From: Rhabditophanes sp. KR3021
Taxonomy: Eukaryota; Nematoda; Chromadorea; Rhabditida; Alloionematidae
Length of the DNA stretch: 64,000 nt
Assembly (NCBI GenBank): GCA_963281155.1
Contig: CAUJLY010000001.1
Coordinates: 9,052,001 to 9,116,000 of the forward strand
Reading direction: 5' to 3'
Part shown: one piece after another, positions 10,190-21,893 of the stretch
How the letters are laid out: every line of letters starts with the position of its first letter
How positions within the stretch are numbered: position 1 is the first letter of the stretch
Position numbers and translations under genes: made by a program
Notes under the pieces: generated by a model
Told to the model about the DNA's origin: nothing
Database searches by the model: none
Seen by the model: the letters and a program-made list of their open reading frames with translations, nothing else

Positions 10190-12217
10190 GCCACTATCTG
10201 AAACAAAAAAGGTATTAAATGGTGTGTGTGGAGGAAAGTATAAGGGACACAAAAAGCGACTGCCAAAAATACCCTCTCCCAAAAAGCCACCCGTCTCGTC
10301 TAGACTTTTCCTCAACCGCTAGTTCACTACATTGGAGAGGTATATCCTTGGTGAGGGCACTAAAAAAAGATGATTTGCAGTTAGGGGGGAGTGTGTCGGT
10401 TGAAGATAGCGTAACTACAACACAAAGTACATTGAAAGTCAGAGCAGGTATATTTGTTGTGTTTGATTGAAGCAACTAAAGACGCACCAAATTATTAATT
10501 ACTTAATCGTCCTGATCTTTTTTGGTTAAAGTGCAATTGTAACATCAAGTAAAAAAGTGCTAACAAAATTAGGGCTATCCAATAAAGTTGTCTAAAGTCA
10601 AAAGGTGATGGGTGTGGGTATGTGTTTCAATTTATTAAATGATATTTTGTTTTGTGGTGATGGACGATTATATATATAAAATAATATAATATTGACAAAA
10701 ATAACTCTCAACAGACAGGATGATGGCTAATCGTGAATATTTGCCCACAATAATTGTATACATCTAAAAATAAAGCAAAAAAGAGGAAATAAATTTAATT
10801 TGTCTTTACATATTGATATTATCCTGAAAGCCCTTACTTTATATATTGCCAGCTTTTACTATAAAAATGTCTTGAGCTCTTACTCCAAAATATCACAACC
10901 ATTACTTATTGCAAGCTTGATACCCTGTCATTTGTATTAAACTAAATTCATGCTTCAAGGTCCCAATCTACCACAATGTTATCCCCAAAAAATTAGAACA
11001 TTTGTTTTTGTAAACGATGTACAAATAATTTATGTATTTTGATAAAACTGCGATGTTTAGAGGGGAGAAGTTGGTTATAAACGTATAAATAATAATATAT
11101 TTTTTGTATATAGTTAAAAGATACTTTCACAGAGACACCACTTTTTTAAGGGAACAAAAACAAGCCAGTATATAGGATAAAGTTGATGAAAATAATTGTA
11201 GTGTAAGTTTTAAAAAGTTAATAGCTATTATTTAAAAGAACAACACACATCCATCTTAAATCCATTCTTAGTTAATAGGAGAAAAGTAAGCGTTTGAAGA
11301 AAAGTGACTTGTCCCCTCAAATTAGAATGAATAGTCCATTTACAATTGATGAAGGTTCAATAAAAAATTGTTGGGTGTTTATAGGGTTCCGTCACTTTTT
11401 TTTAATGTAAACATTTAAAGACCAAAATAACAATAATCGCTTTGGAATTTAACGTTGTCTGGATGTAGGAATTTGTCTTTTTGATGTTTATTTATTGAAG
11501 ACCAAACAAAATGAAATAATGGAGAGTGAGGTTGGGTATAAAGCCAAAATTGATTAAAATAGTGGAATAATAAATTTAGTTTGGGTGATAATATTAAGGA
11601 GTCCTTTCAACAATTAACAGCATTTCCTTAAAAATCACAACAATATGAATTAATGTAGTTTTTTTGCAATCGCGTGGAGTGCATATTTAATTTATCGATG
11701 GCTGAACAATACAGGCACCTCCAAACTGCCCAGTAGAGGGTGTATATTTTGATTTCCTGATCAAAGATTAACAAAGGCAAATAATAAATACCAATATAAT
11801 TGAATTGAACTAAATGTATCCCGTTATTTTATTGCAATTTGCATTAACATACTTTGTATATGAAACGATTTTGTTTTATACAATAAATGCTTACGTACTA
11901 TTTATATAACTTTGACATTTATCATAATACTTTTATTATTGGTATGTGATGCTAATAAAAAATGTTTTCAAATGATTTGCTTAATACATAAAATGAATTT
12001 TTATATATATAGTTAATTTGATCACTAATAAATAAGATATTCTTATCAATACCAAATGCATCTCAGGCCTTATCATAAAAAATATTTTTTATTTACTGGA
12101 TACTATCAATTTCTTAATATTAGTTATGATGTAATTTATAAAATTAAGCCTCATTCCTTTAGAAGGGTAAAATATTGATAAAATAAATGAACAAAAAATC
12201 TTACTTGACAAAATTAT
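10190..12217. other. Intergenic, 2 kb, nothing assigned
   Basis: The first 300 bp probably carry the B56 leader exon (acceptor at about 10200; another TTGTAG-like site near 10425). The rest is AT-rich with homopolymer tracts. No coding frame or RNA gene recognised. Confidence 0.45.
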
Positions 12218-12830
12218 TTATACTTGAATTGGATTGTAGTTGCTGTAAATGGTTGGTTTAAAAGTATTTTCTTTGGGATAGTACATAGAATATGAATTCA
12301 AATTAGAATTCATTGAATTGGGACATACATATGAACATGGCTGTGGACCATATTCATTCCTCGATTGTTTTTTAATATTCGACTTTGAAATCCTATCTTT
12401 ATTTGTTTTAGGTTTACTGAAGTTATGTGGCATTGGTAGTACATGAAGAGCATTTGATTGTGCATTTACCGTTTGACAATTCGATTCGAATGGTTCTTCA
12501 GTTGGCACTCTATTTTCGATCATTCTATAATATTCCTCATCTAACTTCGACTTTTCAAGTTGTCTTTTTGTTTGAAAGCGAAAGATTGGTTGACGATAAT
12601 TGGAAACTTTATTCAGACTAACTTCGATCGCTTCTTCTGATGTTTGATTTGATGAGATTACATTTTTATTCAAATAGCTAAAATATTGCTCTTTATAGAG
12701 TTGGTAATATTCCTAAAATAATGATTATTAACTAGTTCTAAAATATAGTGAATACCTCATACAAATTGGAGCCAATAGAAGGTATATTTGTGTGAATAAT
12801 ATAGTTATTATGGAATGAGTTGCTAATCAT
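12218..12830 (-). CDS. Unrecognised Asn/Ser/Tyr-rich small protein
   Basis: Exon 1 (12830-12756, 25 codons, MISNSFHNNYIIHTNIPSIG) and exon 2 (12712-12218) are joined in phase 0 across a 43-bp intron (GTATTC...TTTTAG), giving 189 residues. Residues about 26-40 are aromatic and charged (EYYQLYKEQYFSYLNK). The middle is basic (FRFQTKRQLEKSKLDEEYYRM) and the C-terminus is Asn/Tyr/Pro-rich low complexity. There is no signal peptide, membrane segment or known motif. The composition could suit a nuclear or transcription-related protein, but that is only a guess. Confidence 0.6.
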
Positions 12831-13163
12831 TATGCACAAACTTGCACCATTCCATCTATTGCTATTCCTTATATACCTATCTTTATTTGATTTTAAGAAT
12901 TAAAAAAGAATATGATAAGAAGAGATAAGAAAAGATATTAAAAATGAAAAAACATCCAACATTTCTTTAAATTTGTTTGTTTTGATAGAAGATTCTATTT
13001 TGAGTGAAAGATCTTTTCAAATAAAGGTATTTCCTAACCATAAACTATAGTTTCTTTTGAAATGGGGGCGACAAAATGACTCATAATTAAGGGTACTTTT
13101 TTATTTATAAAATTAAATTATGCTTATTAATACCATGACGAGGCAATTTATTAAGAAATGAGC
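12831..13163. other. Intergenic, nothing assigned
   Basis: About 330 bp, AT-rich, between the promoter side of the small unknown gene and the 3' end of the class C GPCR gene. Confidence 0.5.
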
Positions 13164-16076
13164 TTATTTCTTTGATTGAATACTAAATGTTGAATTTCGT
13201 TTTCCATTTTCCAAAACAACGGCATCAACATAATAAACTCTATTGCCTACTTGAAATTGGCGTGACCTTTCACGACTGATGAATTCATGCAAGTTTTGTT
13301 TTTTGCGGAATACCATTTGCCATGAAATGCTGAGGGTGATTGATATGAAGGAGATGTACGCTGGAATGACTGGCAACAGAACGGGAACTACTGTCGTGGG
13401 TTGGCCTTGAAGAGACTACAAATACGAACTAAGACATTTCTTCAAAATAATTAACCTTACCTCAGTAAAAAGCATGATAAACAAAGTAAGGTACGAGGCA
13501 ATATTACATAAACTCGACACCAATAAAACTCTTGCCTGCCCAACTTGGAAAATATACCTATTTTTAAGAGCATAATGAATAGGGTAAAATGAAATTATTA
13601 TAAATAAAGATGGAAATAAAAAGAGAATAGTAGTTTGGGTTTCGGTGTTGGATGTACAATATCTATTTCGGTCCAATAGGGGCTTGATTGTGGGGAACTC
13701 TTAATAATACCCAAATCATCGAGATAATCAGTTGGATGAGGAAACTTAAAAAAATAAATATGTGGGAGGAAAGCCGCAAGTCTTTGGAGATAAGTTCTGA
13801 TTTGTCAAGGATGGGCGGACGACCGATACGGACGGCTTTTGCAAATGAAATAGAATGCAAGATTGAGGTGCATATAGAAAAAAGAAACCAACCAGAAGCG
13901 CATAGGAATTGTCTGGAAGTGGGCAGCATCAAGATAGAAACCAAAAATAAGATTGCTGTTGTTGTTAATTGTATGCAATTCAGGTCAGGAGTTGATGCTT
14001 TGTACATTGGTGTTTGACGTTGTGAATACATGAAACATAAACTTATTAAGCACAAAATTAGGCCGATCCCAGCACCTGTTAACACTACAATTTTTCCCGC
14101 ATTCATGTCGACGAAAATGTCTGGTTGAGGTTCATCAATACATCCACTTTTGTCGTCTTTGGGTATTTGATCGTCTTTGCATTGGGCGCATATTGCCATA
14201 CTGTCATTTAGATATGACTTTGGGCCTGTGCAGGGTGTACATGTCCAGCAACATTGATCTATCATATCTGGAACTGCATTAGAAGTTCTACAATTTTTTT
14301 GGCAATCTTCATTATGCTTATCAACTTGATCCTTTAGAGAAGAGCCAAAACTGTCTCGATTTTCCTTTTTTGGTGTGGGCCCATGAAATGGATTGTATGC
14401 GGGCATCAAAATATGGTAAGCTGATCCATTGAATTGGTAAATATTGTAAGCTGGTTTGCCACTCCTTCCATTCATCGTCACCAACTGGTCATTCTCATCA
14501 TAAAAAGAAGCATTTTTCAAAAAGTCCATCAAAGTCTTTCCGTTCGCATTTCGCACAAGACTCGGACACATCCCCCGAATGCCAACACAGAAGTTTTGGT
14601 GGAAGCTTCTTAAGCCGGCCGCAAGCACATTGATAGCATTGTAAACTAGCCTGGCCTGTCTTCGTGCCGACAAAGGAATGTTATTGAGGGTGGTGTCAGG
14701 ATGGCAAGGCATTGAATAAGCACATTGAGGGGTGTCTTCATACACACTATCATCCACATCGTTCCAACAACAAACATTTTGGAGCTGAATCAATTCCTTG
14801 ACGTAAGGATTGGTGGTAGCAGAAATGGTGTTTATCTTGATCAAAGTGTCGAAAGTCGGAAGGTGCGGAACATCCTCTTCAATCAAGTAAGATTCATTTA
14901 GATGCGGACTTATATTCAAGTCGTCTCTGTCCGTCAAAATTAATTGGTAAGTTCCGGGTTTGATGTTCCAATTTGTTAGGAGTGATAAGAATAAATTTAC
15001 GTTTTTACTTGACATAAATAGGACTAATGTTTGGACGGCAGACACTTTGAGGATGGACTTTATTTCTGCTAGGTCAGCATTTAGCATCGACTCAGATTGG
15101 GACCCCTCAAAGGTTAATTCGGAATACTTTTCAACGCAAGGCCGTCTAAATAAACTGCCTTTCCCATTAGCTACAATGCATTCCGAAACATAACTTTTGA
15201 ACAATTTTCTTATTGCTGAGCCAGATGAGAGCGAGTCAGAAATAACAATAATATGAAACCAATTTTGGGATTGCAAAAAATGCAAAACAGTCCTAGCTTT
15301 ATAAATATCAGAGGCACCTGCTCTCATAAAATACTTATAAGAAGAAGGATTATCCAGGGCAGCACTATTAGTAGTGCCACTAATAACAGGAATACAAAAA
15401 GCTTGAAACAAATAATTTATATTCATGCCAATTTCCCCGCTAAATTATATTATAAACAACAAACCCAAATAATTACCTACCTGAATGAACCCACTCCAGC
15501 AATCGTATATTTATAAGTTTCATTAACATTCTTCTTGACTTGTTCTTCGTTGATTCCGCAATACACACTATTTCCTACTAGAGTAACAATCTGTTGAAGG
15601 GTAAATGATGCGTCATCGCAAGTATCTGCAAATCTACTCGTAAACGACAACCCAACATCTAATAAATATTTGCTGAAAAGTTCATTTTTATTTAAATTAT
15701 TGAATCGACTTTTGATATTAATTGAATAAAAGATATTCCTTCCTTTAGGATTAAAGGCCAATAATCTCGGTGACAGATAACTTTAATTCAGGTAATAAAG
15801 GGTGCTTTTTGTTATCAATCACAACAAGAGAGGATACTTTTTTAATTCAAAAACCCAAACTCACGTATTAGCATCTGCCACCGATTGCTCATGAACCAAC
15901 GTCAAAATAACATTCTCCGGAACGATCTCCGAACAAAGTCGATTTTGCTCTCCAGCCTGGTGCAACGTATACAAACTAGCTATTTGCAAATCCAAATTAG
16001 TATAAGCAAACCCCGCCGTCATGTTCCATCTCATCAAAAACAAATACAATACCCACCCACAATTACACCAACTCAT
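13164..16076 (-). CDS. Metabotropic glutamate-like class C GPCR (one-base frame break)
   Basis: Exons 16076-15865, 15780-15481, 15439-13461 and 13415-13164; introns 84, 41 and 45 bp; about 913 residues after correction. The N-terminus has a hydrophobic leader. A Venus-flytrap domain follows (AGVGSFSGEIGMNINYLF, then CIPVISGTTNSAALDN, YKYFMRAGASD). Next is the cysteine-rich NCD3G region (CCWTCTPC...AICAQC...KDDKSGCIDEP), then seven hydrophobic helices from about residue 620. Exon 3 is one base too long (512+1979 nt leaves one extra). The frame changes between positions 13679 and 13695, where two G4 runs occur on the + strand (13679-13682, 13692-13695). Dropping one base joins WVLLRVP to LDRNRYC and closes the model. 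The ligand is unknown: some glutamate-site positions look kept, others not. Confidence 0.88.
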
Positions 16077-16650
16077 TACTATTTTTTATTCAGCTAACAT
16101 ATACAAATAATACTTAGGTAAATGGTGTCCAGATGCTCTGTCACGCTACAAATGTCTATCAACAAAGCCTTGCCTTATTATTAGTTGCAAAGGTCCTTTC
16201 ATCAAGACGCAAACCAAACTTTGATAACGATCTCTGCCTTTCATGATAAGGTATTATTGAATGTTATGGGGATGTGTGAAATAAAGTGTCTTTATAACTT
16301 TTTATATATTCTTTGGTCATATATTATTTGGTACTTTTGGTGGAGTGTATAGAAGGTGATTATTTTTACAAGTTAAGTTGGGTCCTTTATTTGATCACAA
16401 TTTTGATGTTTTGCATATCACCGTCCTTGTACATTTCTCCGACACCTTAAGTCTTACTCTTACATCTTATGACTTTTACTTTTTTTTTGTTCCTTTTGAT
16501 AAGAAGGAGTGTCTTTAATTTTGTTATCCACCACCATAATAATACAAAAGAACAACCAAAATAACAATAATTTATGCTTTATTAAGAATATAATTACAAT
16601 CCTTCACCCTTAATTTATATGATACCACAAAATGTTGATTAACAAGACAA
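16077..16650. other. Intergenic, nothing assigned
   Basis: About 570 bp between the class C GPCR start and the TAPT1 stop. Presumably the GPCR promoter plus TAPT1 3' UTR. No gene seen. Confidence 0.5.
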
Positions 16651-18571
16651 TTAATGCTGAATTTCAGTGGCTGCAGATTCGCTGTTTTGGAGTAGAGTGT
16701 AGGCTTGGACTTGCGACAGTGACTCACAATCTGACGGTCCACTAGTTGATTTTTTTCCCGTCGCTTCTGCTTCTTTTTCTTTGGTCGGTAGGGGAGTGGA
16801 GTTAGGTTCCGAATTGGACTCGCTCCCTGACTCTTCGTCTTCTTTGATTGAAGGAGGGAGAGAAGAGTCTCGTTTGCCTTTGCCCGCTGAAAAGTCGATC
16901 ATGGAGACTGAGCGTCTGGGAGTATCTGTGGGAGTTGACGTCTTTGGATCGGCCGCACTTTTGTTAGGTGTGGTATAGATTTGAGCGGGAGTATTTGCGA
17001 AGTCTGGATAGTCAACTAATAAGTCCGAAAAGAAGATATCCTTGTTGTCCTTGTTTTTGGGTTGAGTCAAGACATCGGAAAAATCCAGCAAACCCATCTT
17101 GGGAGACGAGGGCACTGACTTGCTCTTGGACCCTATCAATCTCTTTCGATACAAATTATACTCCGCATTAGCCTGCATCGTCCTGTACTTGTCAACTGAT
17201 CTGCAAGACAACTTGTACAAAGCCAAACCTACCCCGATCTTTACCACCAGCAAACCAAACCATGAACACAACATGATGATGATGACATTGCTGGTGAGAG
17301 TGAAGGATTGGGAGAGTATTCGGATGAGGAGGATCAGCAAATTAATTGGAATGAAACCCATCCTCCTGGCGACTTGGTCTGAAAAGTCGGTGAAGCCGTT
17401 TTCTTCCTTTGACTTGACGACGTCGAAGGCCAGGGTGATGGTGAAGTCTTGGTACACTTCTGCGTTGATTTCGTTGAATTTGGTGATGAAGGCATGTTTA
17501 AACCAGTCGATCATTACTTCGGCTAGTAGGACTAGAATTAGGTCTGGGGCCATTTCAGTAAAGTGGTCCCATTTCCAGTTGACTGCTGTCATGTTCCTCA
17601 AAATTACTACTATTAGTAGGATGAATGTCGTGAATCTTTCCTTGACATCCGAACAGGCCATCTGGAACAAATTAGGTTTGGGCAACTTCTTGAAGACGGA
17701 CCCTTTCAGCTCGACGAAGTTATTCGAAATTATAATAGTCAAAAAGGCCTGACTATGCGAATTGAAGGCAACATTCAAAGTAGTTGCCTGCAACAACAAA
17801 ACAATAGTATGTATGATGGACAAGGCCATAGCCAGCCCAAGAAAGCCCAAGATCTGAAACACCTTCCTCCTTTTCCCCTTCTCCGAAACAGTCAAATACA
17901 AAGCATCAAACGTGTCCTGGCCATAACTACTGCACAACTTGTCAGCAACATCCAGCATATTGAAGAAAACATACAGTTTGAGGATGGCTTGGCCTCGGAC
18001 TTGGTGGTAGATGATGGAGGTGTCTACGTACATCATCAGGAAGGAGCAGCATATGATGGTGATTAATTTGATGAGGTTGACGGAGTCTGAGGACGCCCAA
18101 TCCTTCCTCCTGATCAAGATGCACAGGAAGTTGAAGAACATCTTGATTGGGAGGAAGGTGAAGACGTGGCAGAAGGCATCGAAGCATTGCAACAACCCGA
18201 AGCTTATGAATTTTTCTAACTCGGAGGGGATTTTTAGAAAGGCATACACTTTCTTTCTCTTTTCCATGAACATACTAGTGTCATTGTTGAGGGAGTAATC
18301 ACTAAAACAGCCTAATTATCAACGCCAACAAACAGACTTACTTGGTAATTTCCGACACCAAATACTCCCACACCCCAAAAGGAGCCTTCTTCACCTCTTC
18401 CTTCTTACTTTCCTCACCCAAGAGTGGGGCCGAGGTGTCATCTGCTTCCACCTCGATTCTCAACTTTTTCCTCTGCTTCTGGAATAAAGGCAACTCTTCC
18501 TCACTAACTAGACTTCCTTCATTTGGATGTTTTCGGTGACGTAGCCCATCCCCATCATCGGAATCGGCCAT
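16651..18571 (-). CDS. TAPT1: TAPT1 family transmembrane protein
   Basis: Two exons, 18571-18342 and 18301-16651, with a 40-bp intron; 1881 nt, 626 residues. After an acidic cytosolic N-terminus (about 75 residues) the family core is clear: ELEKFISFGLLQCFDAF, FTFLPIKMFFNFL, MLDVADKLCSSYGQD, LLQATTLNVAFNSHSQAFLT, ISNNFVELKGSVFKK, KHAFITKFNEINAEVY and RRMGFIPINLL. These resemble animal TAPT1, which is linked to ciliary and Golgi function and to collagen trafficking. Several hydrophobic helices lie between about residues 95 and 430. The last 170 residues are a Ser/Pro/Thr/Glu-rich tail. It is divergent from RPC3, with start codons 180 bp apart. Confidence 0.95.
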
Positions 18572-18654
18572 GTTTTAGCAAATGAATTGGGTGATGTTTT
18601 GAGAAAGAACGAGTTTCCAACAAGTTTGGGGTTAGTCGTGGTGGGTGTTGGTTA

Positions 18655-18708
18655 TTTGAATGTTTAATTTTGTTTTGGTTTTTTGAATGTTTAATTTTGT
18701 TTTGGTTT
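18655..18708. repeat. 27-bp direct repeat (x2) in the TAPT1/RPC3 shared promoter
   Basis: Two adjacent, essentially identical 27-bp units (18655-18681 and 18682-18708) with core gaatgtttaattttgttttgg. They lie in the 180-bp interval between the divergent TAPT1 and RPC3 start codons. Confidence 0.85.
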
Positions 18709-18751
18709 TTTGTGTGGTGACTTGCATCTAAAATGTCCTCTTATTCTAGGT

Positions 18752-20345
18752 ATGGCGGCTTCTGAAATCAAATTGTGTCTGGAGATAGTGCGGGAACACT
18801 TTGGCTCGTATGCCAAAGCCATCGCGAAGGCATTGTTCGCCGAACCCATGTCATTCCATGAACTCAGAAACGTGATGAAAGACAACATGTCCCCGAATGA
18901 GGTGAGGGAGACGATGTTGATGCTCGAACACCACCACCTCCTCTATTACACCACCGGCCGCACCATAATGTACCGGATGAATGTTGAAAACGTCCTCCGA
19001 ATCATCCGCATACCCAGGCTTTTGAAAGAAATTAAGATGAATTTTGGGAAGATTGGAGGGCCTATTGTCCAGCATTTGTCGGTCAGGGGGCAATCTACGA
19101 TGTCTGACACTATTAGAGGCGTCAAGGAGCTTATTGATGTGGATGTGGCTGGGATAGCTGAGACGTTTAGGGCAATGGCTGGCCAGCAGATGGTTGTTAG
19201 GATGAGGAGTGTAGCAAAGAACGACGTCGGCTTTCCGATATACGAGAGTGATGAAAATTTGTTTGTCTGCCCATTGATCGTGTGTGATGGCACAAGAGCC
19301 CTCAACAAACCAGGGACGGACACCAAAACTAACAAGGCCAAAGGGGTCCTCAATGACTCGGACCAGGACATGTTGTGGAAGATCAACTGGGAGCGTTGTG
19401 ACTACCTGATCAGAGATGCCATGATCACCCAAATGTTCATTTCTTTGGCGCCAGTCCATGCAGACACCGTCAATGTCGTTACCTCGTTGATGAAAGTTGG
19501 AAACAAAAGAACCAACATCAATGAAGCCTACTCCCAACCCATATCTGCCCTCGAAATCATCAACCATGCCAAAATCTCCCCCTCCAAAAACCAAGAAATA
19601 TGTGCCTTGTTGCGTGTGTTGAGTGAAGAAAGCAACCAAATCTTCAAAGAAATAGGGCAAGGTAGTGGAGGAACATACATCATCTACTATGAAAAGGCAA
19701 TCGAAGAAATCTTGACGATGAACACTCAATGTTTCATCAGAGAGAGAATCGACGACAGAGCAGCCCGAATCTTCTGCCTCCTCATCAAAAAAGGCAACCT
19801 GGAGGAAGATCAAATCGAAAAGCATTCAATGGTCCCCTCTAAAGAAGCCAAAGAAGTGTGTGCTTTGCTGTTGGAGGAAAATTTAATCAAAGTAAGACAT
19901 GTTTCTAAGGGAAATGACTTTGCTCCGGCCAGGACTACTTACGTTTATTATGTGAGTCTCAAAAATGTTGCCGTCCATTTGAACACTTATTGCTTGGCAA
20001 CTATCAAGAATTTGATGGCAAGGAGGTTTTTCCATGGGGCCAAAAAACAGAAACTTGATAACGAGAGTTCTGAAAAGGGATTTCTTGGTGGCGCAGATTG
20101 AGGGTAACACTGAATTGGATGAGGAACAAAAGAAAATTCAGATCAAAGAGTGTGATGACTCCTTCATTATTGGAGATGATTCGCTCAAGTACGAACAGTT
20201 TACAAGCACCGAGGCTAAATTACTTTGCCGGGAAATTGAAGCCGAGGGTATTGCTTTCATTTCGAAGCAGTTGCTCAAGTTCCCCCTACCTCCGCCAGAG
20301 AAGAAACGTCGTGTTGTTAAGAGTATCTTGGATGAATTTAAGTAA
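18752..20345 (+). CDS. POLR3C: RNA polymerase III subunit RPC3 (POLR3C), one-base frame break
   Basis: The start is ATG 18752 (MAASEIKLCLEIVREHFGSY), preceded by a splice-like TTCTAG, possibly a 5' UTR intron or trans-splice acceptor. The first frame runs to TGA 20099-20101. The remaining C-terminus (VAQIEGNTELDEEQKK...ILDEFK) lies in the next frame, ending at 20345. Skipping one base at the AAAAGGG run (20073-20079) gives 1593 nt and 530 residues, close to the roughly 534 of human POLR3C. Winged-helix repeats are present, with family blocks near EHFGSYAKAIAKALF and MLEHHHLLYYTTGR. The C-terminal helical bundle aligns across the break. RPC3 forms the RPC3-RPC6-RPC7 initiation subcomplex of Pol III. 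An inactivated sole copy would be lethal, so an assembly error is the simplest reading. Confidence 0.93.
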
Positions 20346-20885
20346 TATTTTGTTTTGGGTCGAGTTGTTGTTTCGTTTTAATACATTTTTGTGAACTCTT
20401 GAGATTGTTTTATATTTTAGTGTTTGTTGATGACTCTTTGTGTAGAAACTTTTAAGTTTCTTCCAACACTTTAAATTTTTTCTTATAAATTAAGTCTTTT
20501 AACCATTTATTCTTGGATTGTTTGCTAACACACCATTATTTGTAATCTGCTTGGATGTTTTAATAGTTCGTTGTTAATGATTTGTTTTCAATTTATAAAA
20601 GTATTTAACTATAAGGCAATCTTGACACTTTATTGTAGTCAGATAAAGATGATTTAAATGAACATTTTTAATGAAAATAATTTGTATAAATTATCAAAGA
20701 ACAAACCGATTGTAAGATCATTACAAAGAAGCAAAACCCAAAAAAAGTTTTATTAAAGACATAAAGAAAAGTCCCAAGCATTATACTTGTGCCGCCATTG
20801 CTCCCATCAAAACTAACAATGCCAAATAAAAATAAAAGTAAAAGATGATGTAAGGAAGTGTGTATGTGTGTGGTAAGCAATAACC
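20346..20885. other. Convergent 3' region of RPC3 and SUMO
   Basis: 540 bp between the two stop codons. It must hold both 3' UTRs. A 70-codon hydrophobic minus-strand frame at 20668-20880 lies in the SUMO 3' UTR and is not considered a gene. Confidence 0.55.
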
Positions 20886-21242
20886 TTAAAACATTCTCGT
20901 CCCGCCGACTTGCTCCGTATAGACTTCTATTACATCATCCTGATCCATGTCCAGTCCTTTTGGTGTGTCGTCGTCGTTGATTCGTCTGCCGTCAAATAAG
21001 AAGCGGAGTGAGTTGGAGTTGACGCCCATCCGGTCTGCGTATGTTTTCTTTAGCTTCGCCATAGTCGTCGTTTTCTTGACTTTAAAGTGGACTTCGTTAG
21101 AGGACTACAAGAGATTTATTAGGATGTCATTGCTATTCACACTTACTTGGCCCATTACGCGGAGCTTGATGAATTCATCATCCATGTCTCCGTCTTGGTT
21201 GGAAGCTCCTGGTTCGGGGCTGTTATCTCTCTCTTCGGACAT
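20886..21242 (-). CDS. SUMO: SUMO precursor
   Basis: Two exons, 21242-21147 and 21104-20886, with a 42-bp intron; 315 nt, 104 residues. After a 20-residue acidic flexible tail, the ubiquitin-like fold is clear: [46 protein letters not shown] and [12 protein letters not shown]. The mature protein would end at the GG, so SENP/Ulp proteases must remove a short TRMF tail. It is conjugated to lysines of nuclear proteins by E1/Ubc9. The INDDDTPK segment resembles nematode SMO-1 more than insect SUMO. There is no obvious psiKxE chain-forming site in the N-terminal tail. Confidence 0.98.
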
Positions 21243-21893
21243 AGTGCAGGTGTTGATTCGTAGCTATTCCCTAAACCAAAGTAACGTTAAACGACGTCTT
21301 TCAAATATGTAACAAGGTGACTTAAAAGACGCGGATAAAGGAATCACCAATAAAGTGATGACAACCAAAAATTGAAAAGTAAATTTAAATGAATAGGTGT
21401 GTGCGTACACTAAACTAGCCAACTAATCACCATCAAAAATATCAAAAAACACCAACAACAAATGCACATTTTAAAACGCCTCTCCAACCCTTACCAACTC
21501 TTTCCAACAAACAGAAAAGAGTTGTGAGAAATGTTGAGAAAGAGGCGCGCAACACTATTTAGCTTGAAAGTGCAACTATACCCTTTGATACCTCCCAACC
21601 TACTATCAATCTATTTTTTGCCCTATGCCTTCTAAAAAATTTACCCACCATTCAATAAGTGCACCCACACTCTTTATAAAACCTTCCCTTACTTAGATAG
21701 AGACACTATTGTGCACAAAAATAGTTTCCCCACACATTCATCTCTTTTTCGAACGCATCCTTGAGCATATAAACAAACAGCATTTTACTAATAATTGGAA
21801 CTAATTTTAGATTCTTTACACATAAATTGGGAGTCCCAGGCAAAGCCTTTTTCATTTTTATTCGTTATTAAGTACAGTTGATGCTTGTCAAGG
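21243..21893. other. Divergent SUMO/WASP promoter region
   Basis: 650 bp between the two divergent start codons. It contains TATA-like and T-rich stretches but no motif I can assign with confidence and no coding frame. Confidence 0.5.

Noticed and set aside
10215..10475. Possible N-terminal extension of B56
   Set aside because: The frame cannot be joined in phase to the exon with the chosen ATG; more likely a leader exon.
13688..14017. 109-codon plus-strand frame
   Set aside because: Antisense shadow of the class C GPCR seven-helix exon.
17099..17752. 217-codon plus-strand frame
   Set aside because: Antisense shadow of TAPT1, whose conserved blocks run on the other strand.
18851..19825. 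324-codon minus-strand frame
   Set aside because: Antisense shadow of RPC3.
20668..20880. 70-codon minus-strand frame after SUMO
   Set aside because: Lies in the SUMO 3' UTR; hydrophobic low complexity.
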